Shown piece after piece: positions 22,640 through 35,400 of a stretch of DNA of 64,000 nt (the first letter of the stretch is position 1; each line of letters opens with the position of its first letter). The position numbers and the translations under genes were made by a program. The notes below the pieces were generated by a model that saw only the letters and a program-made list of their open reading frames with translations, was not told the DNA's origin and searched no databases. The stretch is from Isoetes taiwanensis (taxonomy: Eukaryota > Streptophyta > Lycopodiopsida > Isoetales > Isoetaceae), in assembly GCA_021234155.1 (NCBI GenBank), contig JAJEKV010000064.1, forward strand, positions 4,402,001 to 4,466,000. The letters run 5' to 3'.

Positions 22640-25600
22640 GCCACATCACACGGTGCTTCGGATAGCCCAAAGTGACAGATTCACCAGGGAGGCCTTAATA
22701 CAGCAACGATCAGTGATGAGAACCAGATCTGGCCAGACTAGTTGGCTTAACATGATATCAATAATAGGACTGACCCACTGCCAAAAATCCGCAATCGAGG
22801 GCGAGTAAAAAAGAGATCGCTCTGATTTGAAGGTTTTGGCGGCCCAATGGACATTTGTCATCTCGGGTTGTAATACCCTTTTGAAATAATCTTTCCTTAG
22901 TACTTAATCCCCCTTGAAGAGCTAACCATCTGAAGAACTGTATCTTTCTAGAGCAGATAGATTTCCAGGAGTTTGACAGTAAGGTTATGGTGTCTGCCAA
23001 ACTAATTCCAAGCCTAGTCTCGACTATGAGGGGGTGTCCCGCACAAGTCCTCTGATATCCTTTTTAACACTATACTGATTTATCCCATCATATAGCCAGG
23101 TCTCCCGTGACCCCACAATACCTGTCAGATTAGCAGCGTTCCATAGGATTTCCTTTAAAACCCTACGATCTCCTTCCCCTGGGTTCGAGATTGTCCGCTT
23201 GAATGCAGTCCAGGAAACCCATCTACCAGCAATCCACAAGTGTTGTAATTGAGTTATTCCACAACTCTTCCACTTGACAAAGATACGAGGGTGTGAGAGG
23301 GCCAAAGGAAGCCCACCACTCTCCCAGATCCTAGTGTTCCAGAATAGACTGAAGCCACCCGCATCCGTAGGGGGATCCATAGGAGAGAAGAGATGTTGCA
23401 CCTGTGACCAAGCATGAAGAATTTTCCGCATAACAGGGGAGGTACTAGGAGCCACCTTAAAATTATAGAACAAAGCACCAAGCTCATCTCTAGGAAGAGA
23501 TGGCTTACCAAGGAGTTTGCCTTGTTTCAACCAATAAGAGACAAATCTCAAAGCAGGGGATGACTCACCTTGTAAAGCTCGCCAGACAAATTTGGCTGCC
23601 AGAGCCTGGGCTTGTAAGAAGGGGTCTTTACAACCCAAACCACCATCTTTCCTATCACGACAGAGTTCGCCCCAGGCCACCTTTGCCATACCTCCCCAGA
23701 TGAATTTCCGGATGATAGTTTGTATTTGGTTATACACCCCCTTCTGGGCGACCATGACTGATGAATAATAAATATGAGAAGCGGAAAGAACCGCATTTGC
23801 AACTGTCACTCGACCAGCTGTAGACAGGCACTTTGTAGACCACAAACCAACCTTTTTCCGGAGTTTATCGAGTATAGGGGCCCAGAGTCATTTAAGACGC
23901 CCCCTCGGCAAACACTGGGGAAGTCCAAGAAGTTTAACTGATTCCCCGGCAGAGACTACAGGGAAGCCCAAACCCCTGGCTCGAGGATCAATAACACATT
24001 CCGTTGGCCAAAGGACAGAGCATTTATTGGCATTGAGGCCAATACCAGAGATAATCTCAAAGGATAACAAGATCTCACGGAATGAGGTAAGGCTGTTGTC
24101 ATCATACCTAAGAAACATAAACGTATCGTCAAGATCTTTGCATGATCGTCGGCTTATCCACCTGGCCCCGGAAAGGTCGGGGCCTTCTAAATTCCCCTCG
24201 GCTACTTTGAGGTGGACCATTCTTGTTAAAAGATTTGCCATGATGAGAAACAGATAGGGGGCAAGGGGGCAGCCTTGCCTTATACCTTTTTTGAGCTTAA
24301 ATAGACCAGAAGGTTGCCCGTTAACCAGCACAGAGGCAGAGGCTAGGTTGTTCATCCCTAGAGCGAGTCGAATGAATTGCTCATCAAATCCCATATAACC
24401 CATAACTGCACGCAATCCTGCCCATCTAAGAGAATCATACGCCTTTCTGAAATCCATCTTTATCATTACACACTTTTGTTTTGAGACCTGACACCAATGC
24501 AACCCTTCCCTGGCTGCGAGGTAATTATCCAGGATATATCTGCCAGGCAAGAAGGCTGATTGCTCCATCCCAATGATCTTATTGAGTATGGGTTTCAATC
24601 GATTGGCAATAGCTTTCATAATCACTTTGTAGATGGCATTAGTAAGAGCAATGGGCCTCCATTCACTCAAAGTTAAAGGCCTGGGAACCTTCGGGACGAG
24701 CGTGATAAAACCAGCTGCCAGGGTAGGATGTAGAGAGCATGAGGCCCACGCACCACAGACTGCCTTAACAAAATCATCCCCGAGAACATCCCAAAATTCG
24801 ACAAAGAATTCAGGGGGGAAACCATCCGGACCAGGAGATTTTCCAGCGGCTAGAGAGCATAGAGTCTTGTAGATCTCATCCCTCTCAAAATTATGGAGTA
24901 GATGTCTATTTTCAGCAGCATTAACCCTCACCCCCCAGTCAATACTGGCCAACCAGGAGTTAATTTGAAGATGGAACGAGGGGGGTAGGGGATCTTCTTC
25001 AAATTGTTTTTCAAAACTTCCACGTATAAAGGACCTGATTTCCTGTGGGTCTTCAAGTACATTGAGATTATCATCCTTCACCGTTACCATACTATTTTCT
25101 GCTAATCTAGCCCCTGCCATCCTGAAGAAACACTTAGAGTTTTCATTGTCTAGTTCAGCATACCATTTGGTTTTGGAGCGGACTGCAGCTCCCCTTGCCT
25201 CCTCCTCCTCTATTGCCTTGGCTTTCCCTTCTAACATCTCCTCTGTATTCTGTTTTGCCATATTATGCGGATCCAATAACAGCTCCTGTTTGACTTCTCT
25301 CAGAAGATTGTAGACTTCATCCTTTTCCCTTTTGAATTCCATAGCTCTATTCCTGCCCCACCCTTTTACCCATCGCTTGATAAGCCCAATCTTTCTAACC
25401 CATCCCTTCATACTATATGTGTTATCAACAGCCGCTAGTGAGGAAGCAAAGACCCTAAAGGGCTTACAGAAAGCCTCCTTCCCCAGCCAGGACGTATTAA
25501 ACTTGAAGGGAATGTTTCCATCCATCCGGGTAGTAGAAACATCTTCTAAGGTTAAACTTTGGGGGACATGATCAGAGTGAGAAAATGCTAACTCACCCTC

Positions 25601-26257
25601 AACATAGCACCTGTCCATAAAACCCGCCGACTTATTGGCCATATAGAACCTATCCAACAAGCAGTAAACTCTGTCCTGTCCCTTTTGCTTGTTTGTCCAA
25701 GAAAAGGTGGCATTGGAAGGCGGAACCAAGGCAAATCCAGCATTATCTAGTAATGAATTCCAGGAGGAGTCCTCCTCAGTTGATAGGTTTCTATGTAACC
25801 CTACCTTCTGGTCCCATGTATCAGTCATATTAAAGTCTCCTCCCAGGATCCAATTATCTGTTGTGTTGGCTTGGAGAGAGATCCAGGACTCAATTTCCTT
25901 CCACATGACTGCCCTTTCACCCGGCTTATTAGATGCATAAACATTGAGGATTCCCCAATGACATTTATTCGTTTCAAAGGTAACCACCTGCCATCTCCCA
26001 TCCCCTGCAGAGTGATAAGTTTTTTGCACTAAACCTTTCCAAAGTATACTTATACCCCCTTTTGTTCCCCTGGCAGCACAGCCGAGGGAGGAATAGTTGT
26101 TGCCGACCCATTTACCCAAAGAGCTTGCCTGGAGGTCAGGGAGCCTGTGTTCCTGAATAATTATAATATCTGCCTTCATGGAACGAATTGCTGCAAGCAC
26201 TCTGCCTCGTTTGAGAACACCCTTTATGCCCCTAAGATTCCAAGAGACGATCTTCAT
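22640..26257 (-). pseudogene. L1 ORF2: endonuclease and reverse transcriptase
   Basis: It starts at an ATG at 26,257. The endonuclease (residues 1-230) keeps its key motifs: WNLRG, IQEHRLPD, LGGDFNMTD and SHSDH. RT blocks follow: GKSPGPDGFPPEFF, WRPIALTNAIYKVI, FLPGRYILDN, MDFRKAYDSLRW and GIRQGCPLAPYLF. The catalytic box, usually FADDT, reads LDDT, so activity is doubtful. One TGA at 23,888-23,890 interrupts the frame, which then continues in register to 23,024 (LSTAGRVTVANAVLS, GLGCKDPFLQAQALA). The C-terminal RT-associated zinc region (SRKIQFFRWLALQGGLSTKE) is shifted to another frame at 23,000-22,640. Confidence 0.9.
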
Positions 26258-26272
26258 ATTAAAAACTACAAG

Positions 26273-27271
26273 TCAACTTGGAGCACCAGAGATATCATAC
26301 CAGATGAGGGCAAGACCAAAGCCTATAGAGGCCAACAAGGGCACCAGTATCAAGGTAGATAATACCTGTCGTACAATAGCCCACTGCCCCCCATTTCTTA
26401 CCAATCTATAAGGGGAATATGTCAAAGGAAGACCCACCAAGAGATGCAGATCACATGGAGGATAACTCGGGAATCCACGTGTCGCCCCAGGGGCTATAGC
26501 CCACCAGGACCCCCCATGATCCAATGATCCTATAAGAAGTATCATATCAAGCCAAGCGAAACACCTTTTTCTTTTAGGCCCATCATTCCCCCAATACTCT
26601 CCCCTTTGCAATCTCAATTTTTTAAGACCCCCTTGATCACCCCCCCAACCCCTAGCCCACCATGATGTGTTTTCTAGAGAGCCTAGAGGGGAGCGAACCT
26701 CGAAAAGGAGGAGAGAGATGCCCTTTTTGACCCCACTTACCCCTTCTAGGATTGCCCCAAGGGCCATTGTTTCCCCATACCCACAACATTTGTCCCTCCC
26801 CCAAATTAGTCCCATTCTGTTTGGAAAAAGTATCAAAGGAAGAAGGGATCCCATGCTCCCTATAACCAACTGCACCAGAGGAGGCCCATCCCCCCCTAAA
26901 CGCAAAGGATCATAACAGTCAGTGGAGTCACAGTAATGATTTACCCACCATGGTTTAAAATTTTGACCCAATAAATGTAAAGGGATGTCTTTAGGAGAGT
27001 CAACCTTATCTCCACGTCCGCTACAACATTCCCTGTACAAGCCCTCATCTTCCACCCTAATCAAGCCCTTGATGGCTCCTAAAAAGTCAATACAGAAATA
27101 TGATAGTAGAATGAATAAGATCATCCATTCATAACTGGAACAGTTGATTGTAGCCCAAAATTGTAAGGTGTGGAAGGTGTCTATAGTTTTAAATTCCAAC
27201 CTTAATGTGATGCTTGTTCTATTGTACATCAGGACAAGAATAGTAGACAAGTTCATAAAGAGAGCATCCAT
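26273..27271 (-). CDS. Unassigned 332-codon frame between L1 ORF1 and ORF2
   Basis: An uninterrupted frame from ATG 27,271 to just before ORF2; only 13 bases separate its stop codon from the ORF2 start. The product is rich in Trp and Gly, with hydrophobic stretches near both ends (about residues 48-65 and 306-325). I recognise no domain. A 333-codon run without stops is unlikely by chance at this base composition, so it may be an accessory L1 protein, a former ORF1 extension or a captured fragment. Alternatively the frame is open because of composition on this strand. No function is claimed. Confidence 0.35.
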   Translation of the reverse strand: MDALFMNLSTILVLMYNRTSITLRLEFKTIDTFHTLQFWATINCSSYEWMILFILLSYFCIDFLGAIKGLIRVEDEGLYRECCSGRGDKVDSPKDIPLHLLGQNFKPWWVNHYCDSTDCYDPLRLGGDGPPLVQLVIGSMGSLLPLILFPNRMGLIWGRDKCCGYGETMALGAILEGVSGVKKGISLLLFEVRSPLGSLENTSWWARGWGGDQGGLKKLRLQRGEYWGNDGPKRKRCFAWLDMILLIGSLDHGGSWWAIAPGATRGFPSYPPCDLHLLVGLPLTYSPYRLVRNGGQWAIVRQVLSTLILVPLLASIGFGLALIWYDISGAPS

Positions 27272-27591
27272 TAATAGAAGTCTGTTTTCATCACAACAGA
27301 TTACAAAAACTTATCCAAAATAGCACCTGTACTAGAATATGCAGCCCCTGTATCAGAGTGACCGGCATCGAAACCAAAAAGATCAGCATCCCACTGATGG
27401 AAGAGGAAAAAACTTCACCACAGACCCAACCCATCGAATCTGCTTGTGTCCTTAAAGATTCCAGCCCCAAAGGGAGCTTAGAAGACCCAAAAACAGAGCA
27501 TCTAGAAGTAACCAGCTGCTGATAAAATGAGAAACTAACCTGGGAATACAACTCCATTAATCTGATATCCAGCCAACAACTCACAGCCAAA

Positions 27592-28066
27592 TCATTTCTT
27601 TTTAGCAGTATCATCTCTAGAGTGATCTAAGAGAAGCTTGGCCATCACCGATTCGAACTCATACTTATTTGCTCTCTTTCCAGGCACTTTTTTCTTCTTT
27701 TGTTTAGCTTCTTCCACGAGTTTAACTTCCTCAATCAAAAGCTCAGAACTTTGAGGAGGCAGTACCTCGGAAGCAACAACTCTAGGTACGGGTGGGATCT
27801 CAGATGAGAAAAGGTGTCGAACATCTTGTACCACAAGGTCCTCTGGGGCTTGACTATCCAAAGGTATAGCCTTAGATCGATCCTGCAGGATGAGAACCTC
27901 TTGAGGCTGATGCTGCTCAAGAGAAAGAGGGGAAGGATCTGACTGGGTCTGATGTAGCAGATCAGCCTTCTCCCAGGTCGCAACAGGGAGGCCATCCAAC
28001 TGAGCTATCTCTTGAGGCTGATGCAGAGCAGCCTCCAACTGGGTCTGGAATGACAGAGCAGCCTCG
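27592..28066 (-). pseudogene. L1 ORF1, C-terminal fragment
   Basis: An open frame with Gln/Pro/Leu-rich sequence ending in a basic stretch (KQKKKKVPGKRANKYEFESV). The N-terminal gag-like and zinc-knuckle parts are missing, because the element is 5' truncated at 28,066. Assignment rests on its place upstream of ORF2. Confidence 0.55.
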
Positions 28067-28075
28067 GAAGATATT
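28067..28075. repeat. Right target-site duplication of the L1 element (gaagatatt)
   Basis: Matches 22,214-22,222 and marks the 5' end of the L1 copy. Confidence 0.6.
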
Positions 28076-28519
28076 CCTATCTACCTTCAACCTCGGTGAT
28101 TTAGAAGTTCGAGATCACTTAAGGCGATGAATCTATGCAAGAAACTTGCAAAAATAATTCAAGGAACTCAAGTTTCAAGTGCTTTCTCAAAACTTAAAAA
28201 TGCAGTCTCAGCAAAACTTATGTCATGCACAAATACCTCGAATTTTGATGCCATTTCAATTCCAACAAGTGTTTTGTTATGCAAAGATTCTATGACCAAA
28301 AGTCTGGCCAAAGGGAATAAGAAATAACTTTCAAAATTAAGATCCTTACTAAAATGATCAATAGCCCTAGCATAATGCAAAAATTTTCAGATCTTCATGC
28401 AAATGCAATCTTTTTTCAATTCTTCCAGTTGGAACAATCTCTTGTACACCTGTATGTATAGTGCATCAAGTTATTTCAACAAAAAGCATGCAAATATGAC
28501 TTGAAAATTATTGTTTCTA

Positions 28520-29470
28520 GAATGACCTGTTCACACCATGCTCTGCATCCAAACACTCTTTGTCAATATACTTTGGACTCAAACTCTAAATTTCTAACAC
28601 ATTTTTTAGCGAGATTTAAGATAAGATAGATCTTTTACGGCCATGGAGACCTAGTCAGGCCAGGGATAGTATCTTATTAATAGAAGAATTTTTTGTTGGC
28701 ATCTGGTCTGACTCTGAAATGGAATATCCCAGGCTAGAAAAGAGTGCAGCAACTCTTATGTTCTTAATTAGCCACACTCAAGTTTTCATGAAACAAAATC
28801 CTATGTCCCTTTTATTTGCCAAAAACCAACCCAAGGCCAAAATATGTAGGTGGGCATGTAAAGTGCAAGCATATTAAATGCGTTTACGTAGTGAGACGAT
28901 CCATTACTATAGAAATGGAATCATATCTTGCTCAAGTCTTGGGTAAGCCCACAATAAAATCCATACAAGTACTTTCCCATTTTGCAAATATCCAAAGGTT
29001 GCAATTCATCGGCAATGTCCTCGTGAGAAGCTTTCACTTTTTGACATATAGACATCTGGCCACGTAGTTTAGGATTTTCTTTCTCATGCTAGGCCAAAGG
29101 AACTGTTTGCAGACCTTGCAGAGAGTTTACTAAATTCCAGGATGGCCTGACACGGGACTATCAGGAGCTTTTTTCAGAATTTGCTGCCTCAGCTCTGTAT
29201 TATCCAGTATGCACAATCGATTCTGATAAAACAACATAGACCAGTCGACCCTTGAACTTATAAGGATCCTTACTTACACCATGCTCTAGCGCTGCTATTA
29301 TAGGTCGATACTGCGGATCATCTTGGATCAACTGACTTAAATTGCCATCCCACTAAATAATAGCAATACTAATTGCAGCACAATATGATCGTCAGGATAA
29401 CGCATCCGCAAAAACGTTATCCTTGCCAAGTTGATACATTATATAAAATCATGTTAGTAATTGCTTCCAT
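28520..29470 (-). pseudogene. Ty3 integrase fragment with foreign insert
   Basis: Read on minus, 29,450-28,800 gives broken integrase-like sequence (LIQDDPQYRPIIAALEHGV, DPYKFKGRL, RPSWNLVNSLQGL). It continues into 28,690-28,520, which matches 46,630-46,830 in the opposite orientation, including gagtttgagtccaaa and gcatggtgtgaaca. Many stops. Both copies contain a ccatgg-gtaaaa block followed by ATCTT-type repeats. Confidence 0.65.
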
Positions 29471-29499
29471 CCATTTTGGCGATCGTTTAGATGAGGCTG

Positions 29500-30200
29500 T
29501 CACAAAGTACTTAAGACTGTGATGGTTTGTCTTAGCGAGAAATTTCTTACCCAATATGTAGCACAATAACATGGGGTTCCAGGAGGATTTGATATGGATG
29601 TAAAAATGACAGTTCCTAAAACCATAGACGATATCCTTAAAACAATCAAATGGATTGCCATAAAGGAAAAAGAAAACATAGATTTAAGATAAAAAATAAT
29701 CACGTTAGCTCACAGGTTATTATATTGGTCAAAGTAGTCTTATTAGGACATTGAGTTATTTTGGTAGAGGTTCAAGCCTTTGTACTTCATATTCTAAAAC
29801 CTTCGTCGAAGCCATATAGAGTTTCCATATTCTATCAAAACCTTAGGCGAACTAGTATTTCATGTTTCAAAATCATAGGCGTCCCCAATCATAAATGACC
29901 ATAAGTGAAACGAGGGGTGCAAGAGGCCGCAACATACAGTCTGGACTGTAGGATCGATGATCCGATGACTCTATTAGTCCGGGTAGCACAATAACAGGGG
30001 GCTCCAAAGGGATTTAATATGGATGTAAAAATGACAATTCCTAAGACCATAGATGATATCCCTAAAACAATTAAATGTGTTGTTACAATAAAAAACACTG
30101 GTGTTAGCTCACTGGTTACGTTAGTCAAAGTAGTCTTATCAAAACTTTAGGCGAACTTGTATTTCATGTTTCAAAATCATAGGCGCCCCCAATTATAGAT
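29500..30200. repeat. Diverged short direct repeats
   Basis: The block containing ggatgtaaaaatgaca, ttcctaa(a/g)accatag and catccctaaaacaat-like sequence occurs at about 29,560-29,660 and 29,985-30,085. The block tttcatgtttcaaaatcata occurs at about 29,861 and 30,162. No coding potential seen. Confidence 0.6.
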
Positions 30201-32420
30201 GACCATAAGCAAAACAAGAGGTACCCAGAGGCCTCACCATACGGGCTGGGTCATAGAAACGACATATCTGACGACTGTGGTAGTTCATGGTGCAAAGCAT
30301 ACACAATTGCAAGCATCTCCAAATCATATGTGTTGGATAATTCTGTTTTGCTTGACTGAGCTTCTTAAATTCATAAGCACACACATGCCCATCTTGCAGT
30401 AGAGCATCTCCAATATGAGAGGCATCAATTACTAGACAGAATTCTCGTTCATACAAGAAATCTTTAGAATAGGCACCTGCGTCAAGGCATCTTTTAGAAA
30501 TTGAAAACCGCATCCACATCCTTCGGGCCATTGAAATGCTAGACCCTTTGGAATTAAAGTGGTCAGACGAACTGCTTTCTTACAAAATTGAGTAATAAAC
30601 TTGAGATATGATCCAAATAACTCTCGGAATGCCCAGATCTCTTTTACAGATTGAGGTTGTGGCCAAATCATATGTGTTGGATAATTCTGTTTTGCTGAGC
30701 TTCTTAAATTCATAAGCACACACATGCCCATCTTGCAGTAGAGCATCTCCAATATGAGAGGCATGAATTACTAGACAGAATTCTCGTTCATACAAGAAAT
30801 CTTTAGAATAGGCACCTGCGTCAAGGCATCTTTTAGAAATTGAAAACTGCATCCACATCCTTCAGGCCATTGAAATGCTAGACCCTTTGGAATTAAAGTG
30901 GTCAGAGGAACTGCTTTCTTACAAAATTGAGTAATAAACTTGAGATATGATCCAAATAACTCTCGGAATGCCCAGATCCTTTTACAGATTGAGGTTGTGG
31001 CCAAACTTATATAGCTTTTACCTTTTCAAGATCTGGTTCAATTCCCTTGTTGGAGATAACATGGCCCAAATAAATTAACTGCTCTTGAGCGAAACTGCAT
31101 TTGGAAAGCTTATGCTATCTCAAAAAATTCATTTGGACATATCCAAGCATCTCAAACCATAGACATGAAGTCCTTTAGTGTAGAGAAATGTCCAGAGCCT
31201 AACTCACAAATTTGCAAGTAGACTTAGCACCCTGAACCGGATTATAAGCTTGTGCTAGAACGTTAACTATCTTGTCATAGAATTGTACTCCTAGTATTTC
31301 CATTAGGGAGTAATATCAAGTTGCATATTGCATGGATCTTGTCGTTATACTTCTTTATGAATATGGTTCGGAGGATCTTGTGCTACTAGAATATATAAGA
31401 TTCTGGATGTATAGAACATAGCATCTATCATTATTATTTGAATGGCTCATCTTTGGAGGGGTGTAGTAGCCATGTAACTCTGCGTCTATGGCCGAATGTC
31501 TAGACGGACAAGAATAAAAGGAGAGCCCCTTTGTGATGAGGCCTATACATATAGAGAAAGATTGTCTCCTTGGAGTCGCGACCCAAGGAGTACGCTTGAG
31601 ATGTATTCGTAATTGTAGGCATGTCGATATATGTAGGTATGCATGTGATCTTGTGTAACCCAATGCAAGGGCTCAGTGGAGCAGCTAAGATCTATCGTCA
31701 TTCTTAGATTTGTTTGGATTAAGGTAGTCAAAAAAGCTGCTTTCTTAAAAAATTGCTTAACAGACTTGCAATAAAGGCTAGAAATACCCTGACTGCCTTA
31801 CAGATTGAGGTTGTGGGCACTCTTGTATGGCTTTTACCTTTTCAGAATCCGGTTCAATTCCCTTGCTGGAGACAATATGGCCCAAATAAATTAGTTGCTC
31901 TTCAGCAAAACTTCAGTTGGAAAGCTTGCTGTAAAGCTTATGTTATCTTAATAGATTTAAAACTGTGCAAAAGTGCTCAACATGTTTTAGAATAGATCAG
32001 AGTATCATCGAAAAACACGAGCACAAATGGTCAAGTTCAGCTTAGAAAACATCATTCATAAGTTTCATAAAAGTGGCTGGTGCATTGGTAAGTCCAAATA
32101 GCATTATCACAAATAAATAGCGCCCATATCTTGTGCGAAAAGCAGTCTTAGAAATATCCTCTTCCTTTATTCTGATCTGGTGATAGCTAGATTGCAAATC
32201 AATCTTTTGCTACCACTTAATTAGTAAAAGAGATCATCTACTCTGGGCAATGCATAATCATTCTTGATAATGACCTGATTCAACAGCCTATAGTCAATAC
32301 ATATAGGCACGGGCTCCAATCCTTCTTCTTTACCAATAAGACAGGAGCTCCAAATAGAGATGGTCTAATAAATCCTTGTTTTACTAACATTTTCAACTGT
32401 TTCTTTAGTTCAGCGATCTC
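30200..32420 (-). pseudogene. Ty3 RT-RNase H fragments, internally duplicated
   Basis: Read on minus. 32,230-32,040 is RT ([33 protein letters not shown]). 31,920-31,790 is the RT thumb (IYLGHIVSSKGIEP). 31,080-30,200 is the RT connection and RNase H (SYLKFITQFCKKAV, FQFLKDALTQVPIL, CLVIDASHIGDALLQDGH). The last part is a tandem duplication. The usual YIDD box near 31,990 is damaged (DDTLIYS-like with a stop). About 330 bp (31,350-31,740) of unrelated sequence is inserted between thumb copies. Confidence 0.8.
30321..31005. repeat. 344-bp tandem duplication
   Basis: The sequence starting aaatcatatgtgttggataa at 30,321 recurs at 30,665 and runs to about 31,005. The copies are nearly identical; differences include four bases (ctga) missing near 30,695 and single substitutions. 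It duplicates the RNase H fragment. Confidence 0.9.
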
Positions 32421-35400
32421 CACCACACTAATAGAGTATGGAGGCCACGACCGGGGGGGGTGTTATAATTTCTCTAATGCTCATTTAAACTTAGGACAAT
32501 GGTGGAATCGAATGTAGCACATTAAAATGTTGACGTTGAACCATGTTTCCTGGAATTGCCAATCAGACTAGCAAAGAAATTAATGCAAGTGCCCCAGTAG
32601 CATGCTGATTATGGTAGCTGCTGAGACAAAATATAGTGTGAGAGAATACAGTGTTCGCATTGGAGGTTATATTCTAGTATCTTTAAGCACATTCCTTCAT
32701 TGTAATAATTCTAAAATATTTGAGGAGATCTTGTATAGGTGACATTGGTGCATGGCAAAGGATAGAGTGGTAGTGCAGTTGCAAGTAGTCTTCAAGGTTA
32801 TATAGTTTCTCAACAATATATGTGTTGACATCTAATTGTTGGTCTTAATTATGAGGGTTTCATGCTTTTGCAGCCTTTTAAATCAGGTGATATTTCCAGC
32901 TATTGTCAACAAAAATCACATTCACATTTCATATTAGTTCTTTTTTCTTGTTGGTAATTAAATTGTTGTAATAAATAAACCATTGTTGATTACTATTGTT
33001 GCTTGTCCTTGCATTATGGCTATGTTCAATTCAAAATAGATGTTTGTCTACTACATCTTCCGAAAGGCCCCTATAGATATGTTCACACAATTCTCAAGTC
33101 CCCGAAGGGGCCAAAAAAATTTAAGATTAACACAAACCATTGCATCCAACACTTTCACCAAAATCCCTCAGAAACCCCTTTTGTTTTGGGTGCATATTCA
33201 CATGAGAGGTGATGTTGGGCAGCGAGAGTCCTTTCTGTATTCCCTAAAATCGTACAATAAATCAACACCTTTTAGTCCATTGCCTCAAACCTTATAGAAT
33301 TTCACAAACCTCGTTATACGGTTTCTTGTACAAGCATATTCCATAAACGAGGATTGATATCTATAGTCTAGATCGAGGAATAACTAGCAAATATGCCCAT
33401 CCAATAGCTCGATGACCGGAGTCACCTCTTATGTGAATATACACCAAATCAAAGAAGCTTGAGGGAGATTTTGATTTGAAAGCATTGGATGTAATAAAAA
33501 ACCTAATAAACTATAAAACTATAAGCAACGGTTAAAACAGTCGCTATAGTAGGAGCGATCAAAATTATCAACAACATCAAAAGATGGACGGATCCGGAAG
33601 TTGGTCGAAAGGCCTGGCTATAGGCCGAATAAGTAGGTAGTCAAATTTAAACTAAAGGAAACCTAATTGACCTAAAAGGCAAAGCCTTTCCAAAAGCTAT
33701 GAACATTGTACGAACTTTCCAATTCCAAAAGTATGGATGGAGAAGCTAGTGAAAAGCTTGTTTCGTAAAGTTCAATTGCCAATTAGAAAGTCACGTCTTG
33801 TTTGAGCCTTATTCCTGCATTTTTGAATATCCCAAAGAAGTTATTCAGTTGGATTAATAGATTCTCAGAATTGGAAAGAATTAGAGATCGTGTTTGCAGC
33901 ATTCGCAAGTCTGAGCGTAGTTGGGTGGTGAATTTGTGCCATAAGACGTGTTTGACAATTTTGGAGAAAGAAGAGCACAATCATAACAGACTTCCATTTG
34001 CAATCCATTGACATAGTTTCACAAGAGTTCACTGATATTGTTGATATGGGAATCCAGATGAGTAAACTTCAAATTGTAATCAGGTACCATTTCATATTCT
34101 TCTTGTTTTACTTGATCCCATTCCTTCTACATAATTCTATAATAATTTACATATAAATGATTCGCTTCAAAAGCATTTTCGAACTCAGATCATAGTTTCA
34201 GATACCTTAATGCGCTCGAAGAACTTCTCCCATTCCAACAAACAGATAGCTTGTATTGGTTTCACACCCATGCCTCCATTGAAATAAGGCATATCTATTT
34301 TTTCTCACCTTAAGCTTGTGTTTCGGTTTGGGTTGACGTTTTGGATCCATTGTTGACTAGTTTGTGTAGTAGATACACAGGACCTAAAAAGTCATTTGCA
34401 CAATCCATATTTCTTGGGCGTAAGAAGTCATTCTCACAAACCATATCTCTTGGAGCTATTTACAGCATCTACTAGAACAACCGGATGATCTTGATCAAGA
34501 GGTGGGAGAGAAATTATTGGGGGAGCATATTTGATAGTGGAGGGGCAAAGGATTTATTGTATTAAATGTCAAAATTGGACTATGCTAATGTCTATTTGTG
34601 CAAGATTTGGCAAGGAATTATATGCTATTGCCATACCTTTTCTCATTTAATTCATTCAAGTTTATACCTTTCTGCATGTGCCTTTCCCTTGCCTGAGCTT
34701 CCACTTTTTACTCATACAAATAGTGCGAGGTATTATTTTCACATTAGTTTTATTATACTATACAAGAATTTGGCGCCGGCGGAGCCGGCGCTCTGTGCAC
34801 CCTTGACGACTGAACCTAAGTTCGATGGTTAAATTTAAGAGTAAATATCAACGGTCTGTAATCTGGCTCGGCATAAAAGATAAGCACAGTGAACTTAGCT
34901 TAATCTTCTAGCCTTCCTCGAACCTTGGTCCTCCTCTTTGGGTAACCAAGGTATGTATTTGTCTGTACATCGATTTGGATAAGTATAGTCCTCGTGAAAG
35001 AGAAAGTATTTGTTGTTAAGGGCTAATATTTGGGTAGTGGTTGTGTGTTGTGTAATGCATGTGGTGGTGGTAATGTGGTGTGCGTATTGTAATACATATG
35101 TAGTGGAACGGTGTGTTTTAGTATAGTGCATGTATGATGTGTGATGTGTGTAGTATAGTGTTTGTAATGCATGGGTAGTTGTGAGTTATTGGGGGTAGCT
35201 ATACGGTTGGGTTTAAGTTGTCTTAGCCATGCATTTGGCAAATTTTATTCTTCAATTCCGGCATCATCAATTTCTTTAACTCTTCCGTTTTGACACCTCA
35301 GGACAATTGAGATAAAATTTCCCTTATCGTAAACCACGAGTACCCTATGATTTCCGCTTTTTTTCCTGTGTTTTTATTTTTTGGAAATTTTTTCGTTTCC

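Larger units (their letters stand above)
22223..28066 (-). mobile_element. L1-type LINE, 5' truncated, poly(A) tail intact
   Basis: Minus-strand L1. The poly(A) tail shows as a T run at 22,223-22,236, and a 9-bp duplication flanks the element. Order on minus: the C-terminal part of ORF1 (28,066-27,592), an unassigned 332-codon frame (27,271-26,273), ORF2 with endonuclease, RT and C-terminal zinc region (26,257 to about 22,640), and a 3' UTR. ORF1 is open right up to the 5' boundary, so the copy was truncated during target-primed reverse transcription. One in-frame TGA and later frameshifts make ORF2 non-functional. Confidence 0.85.
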
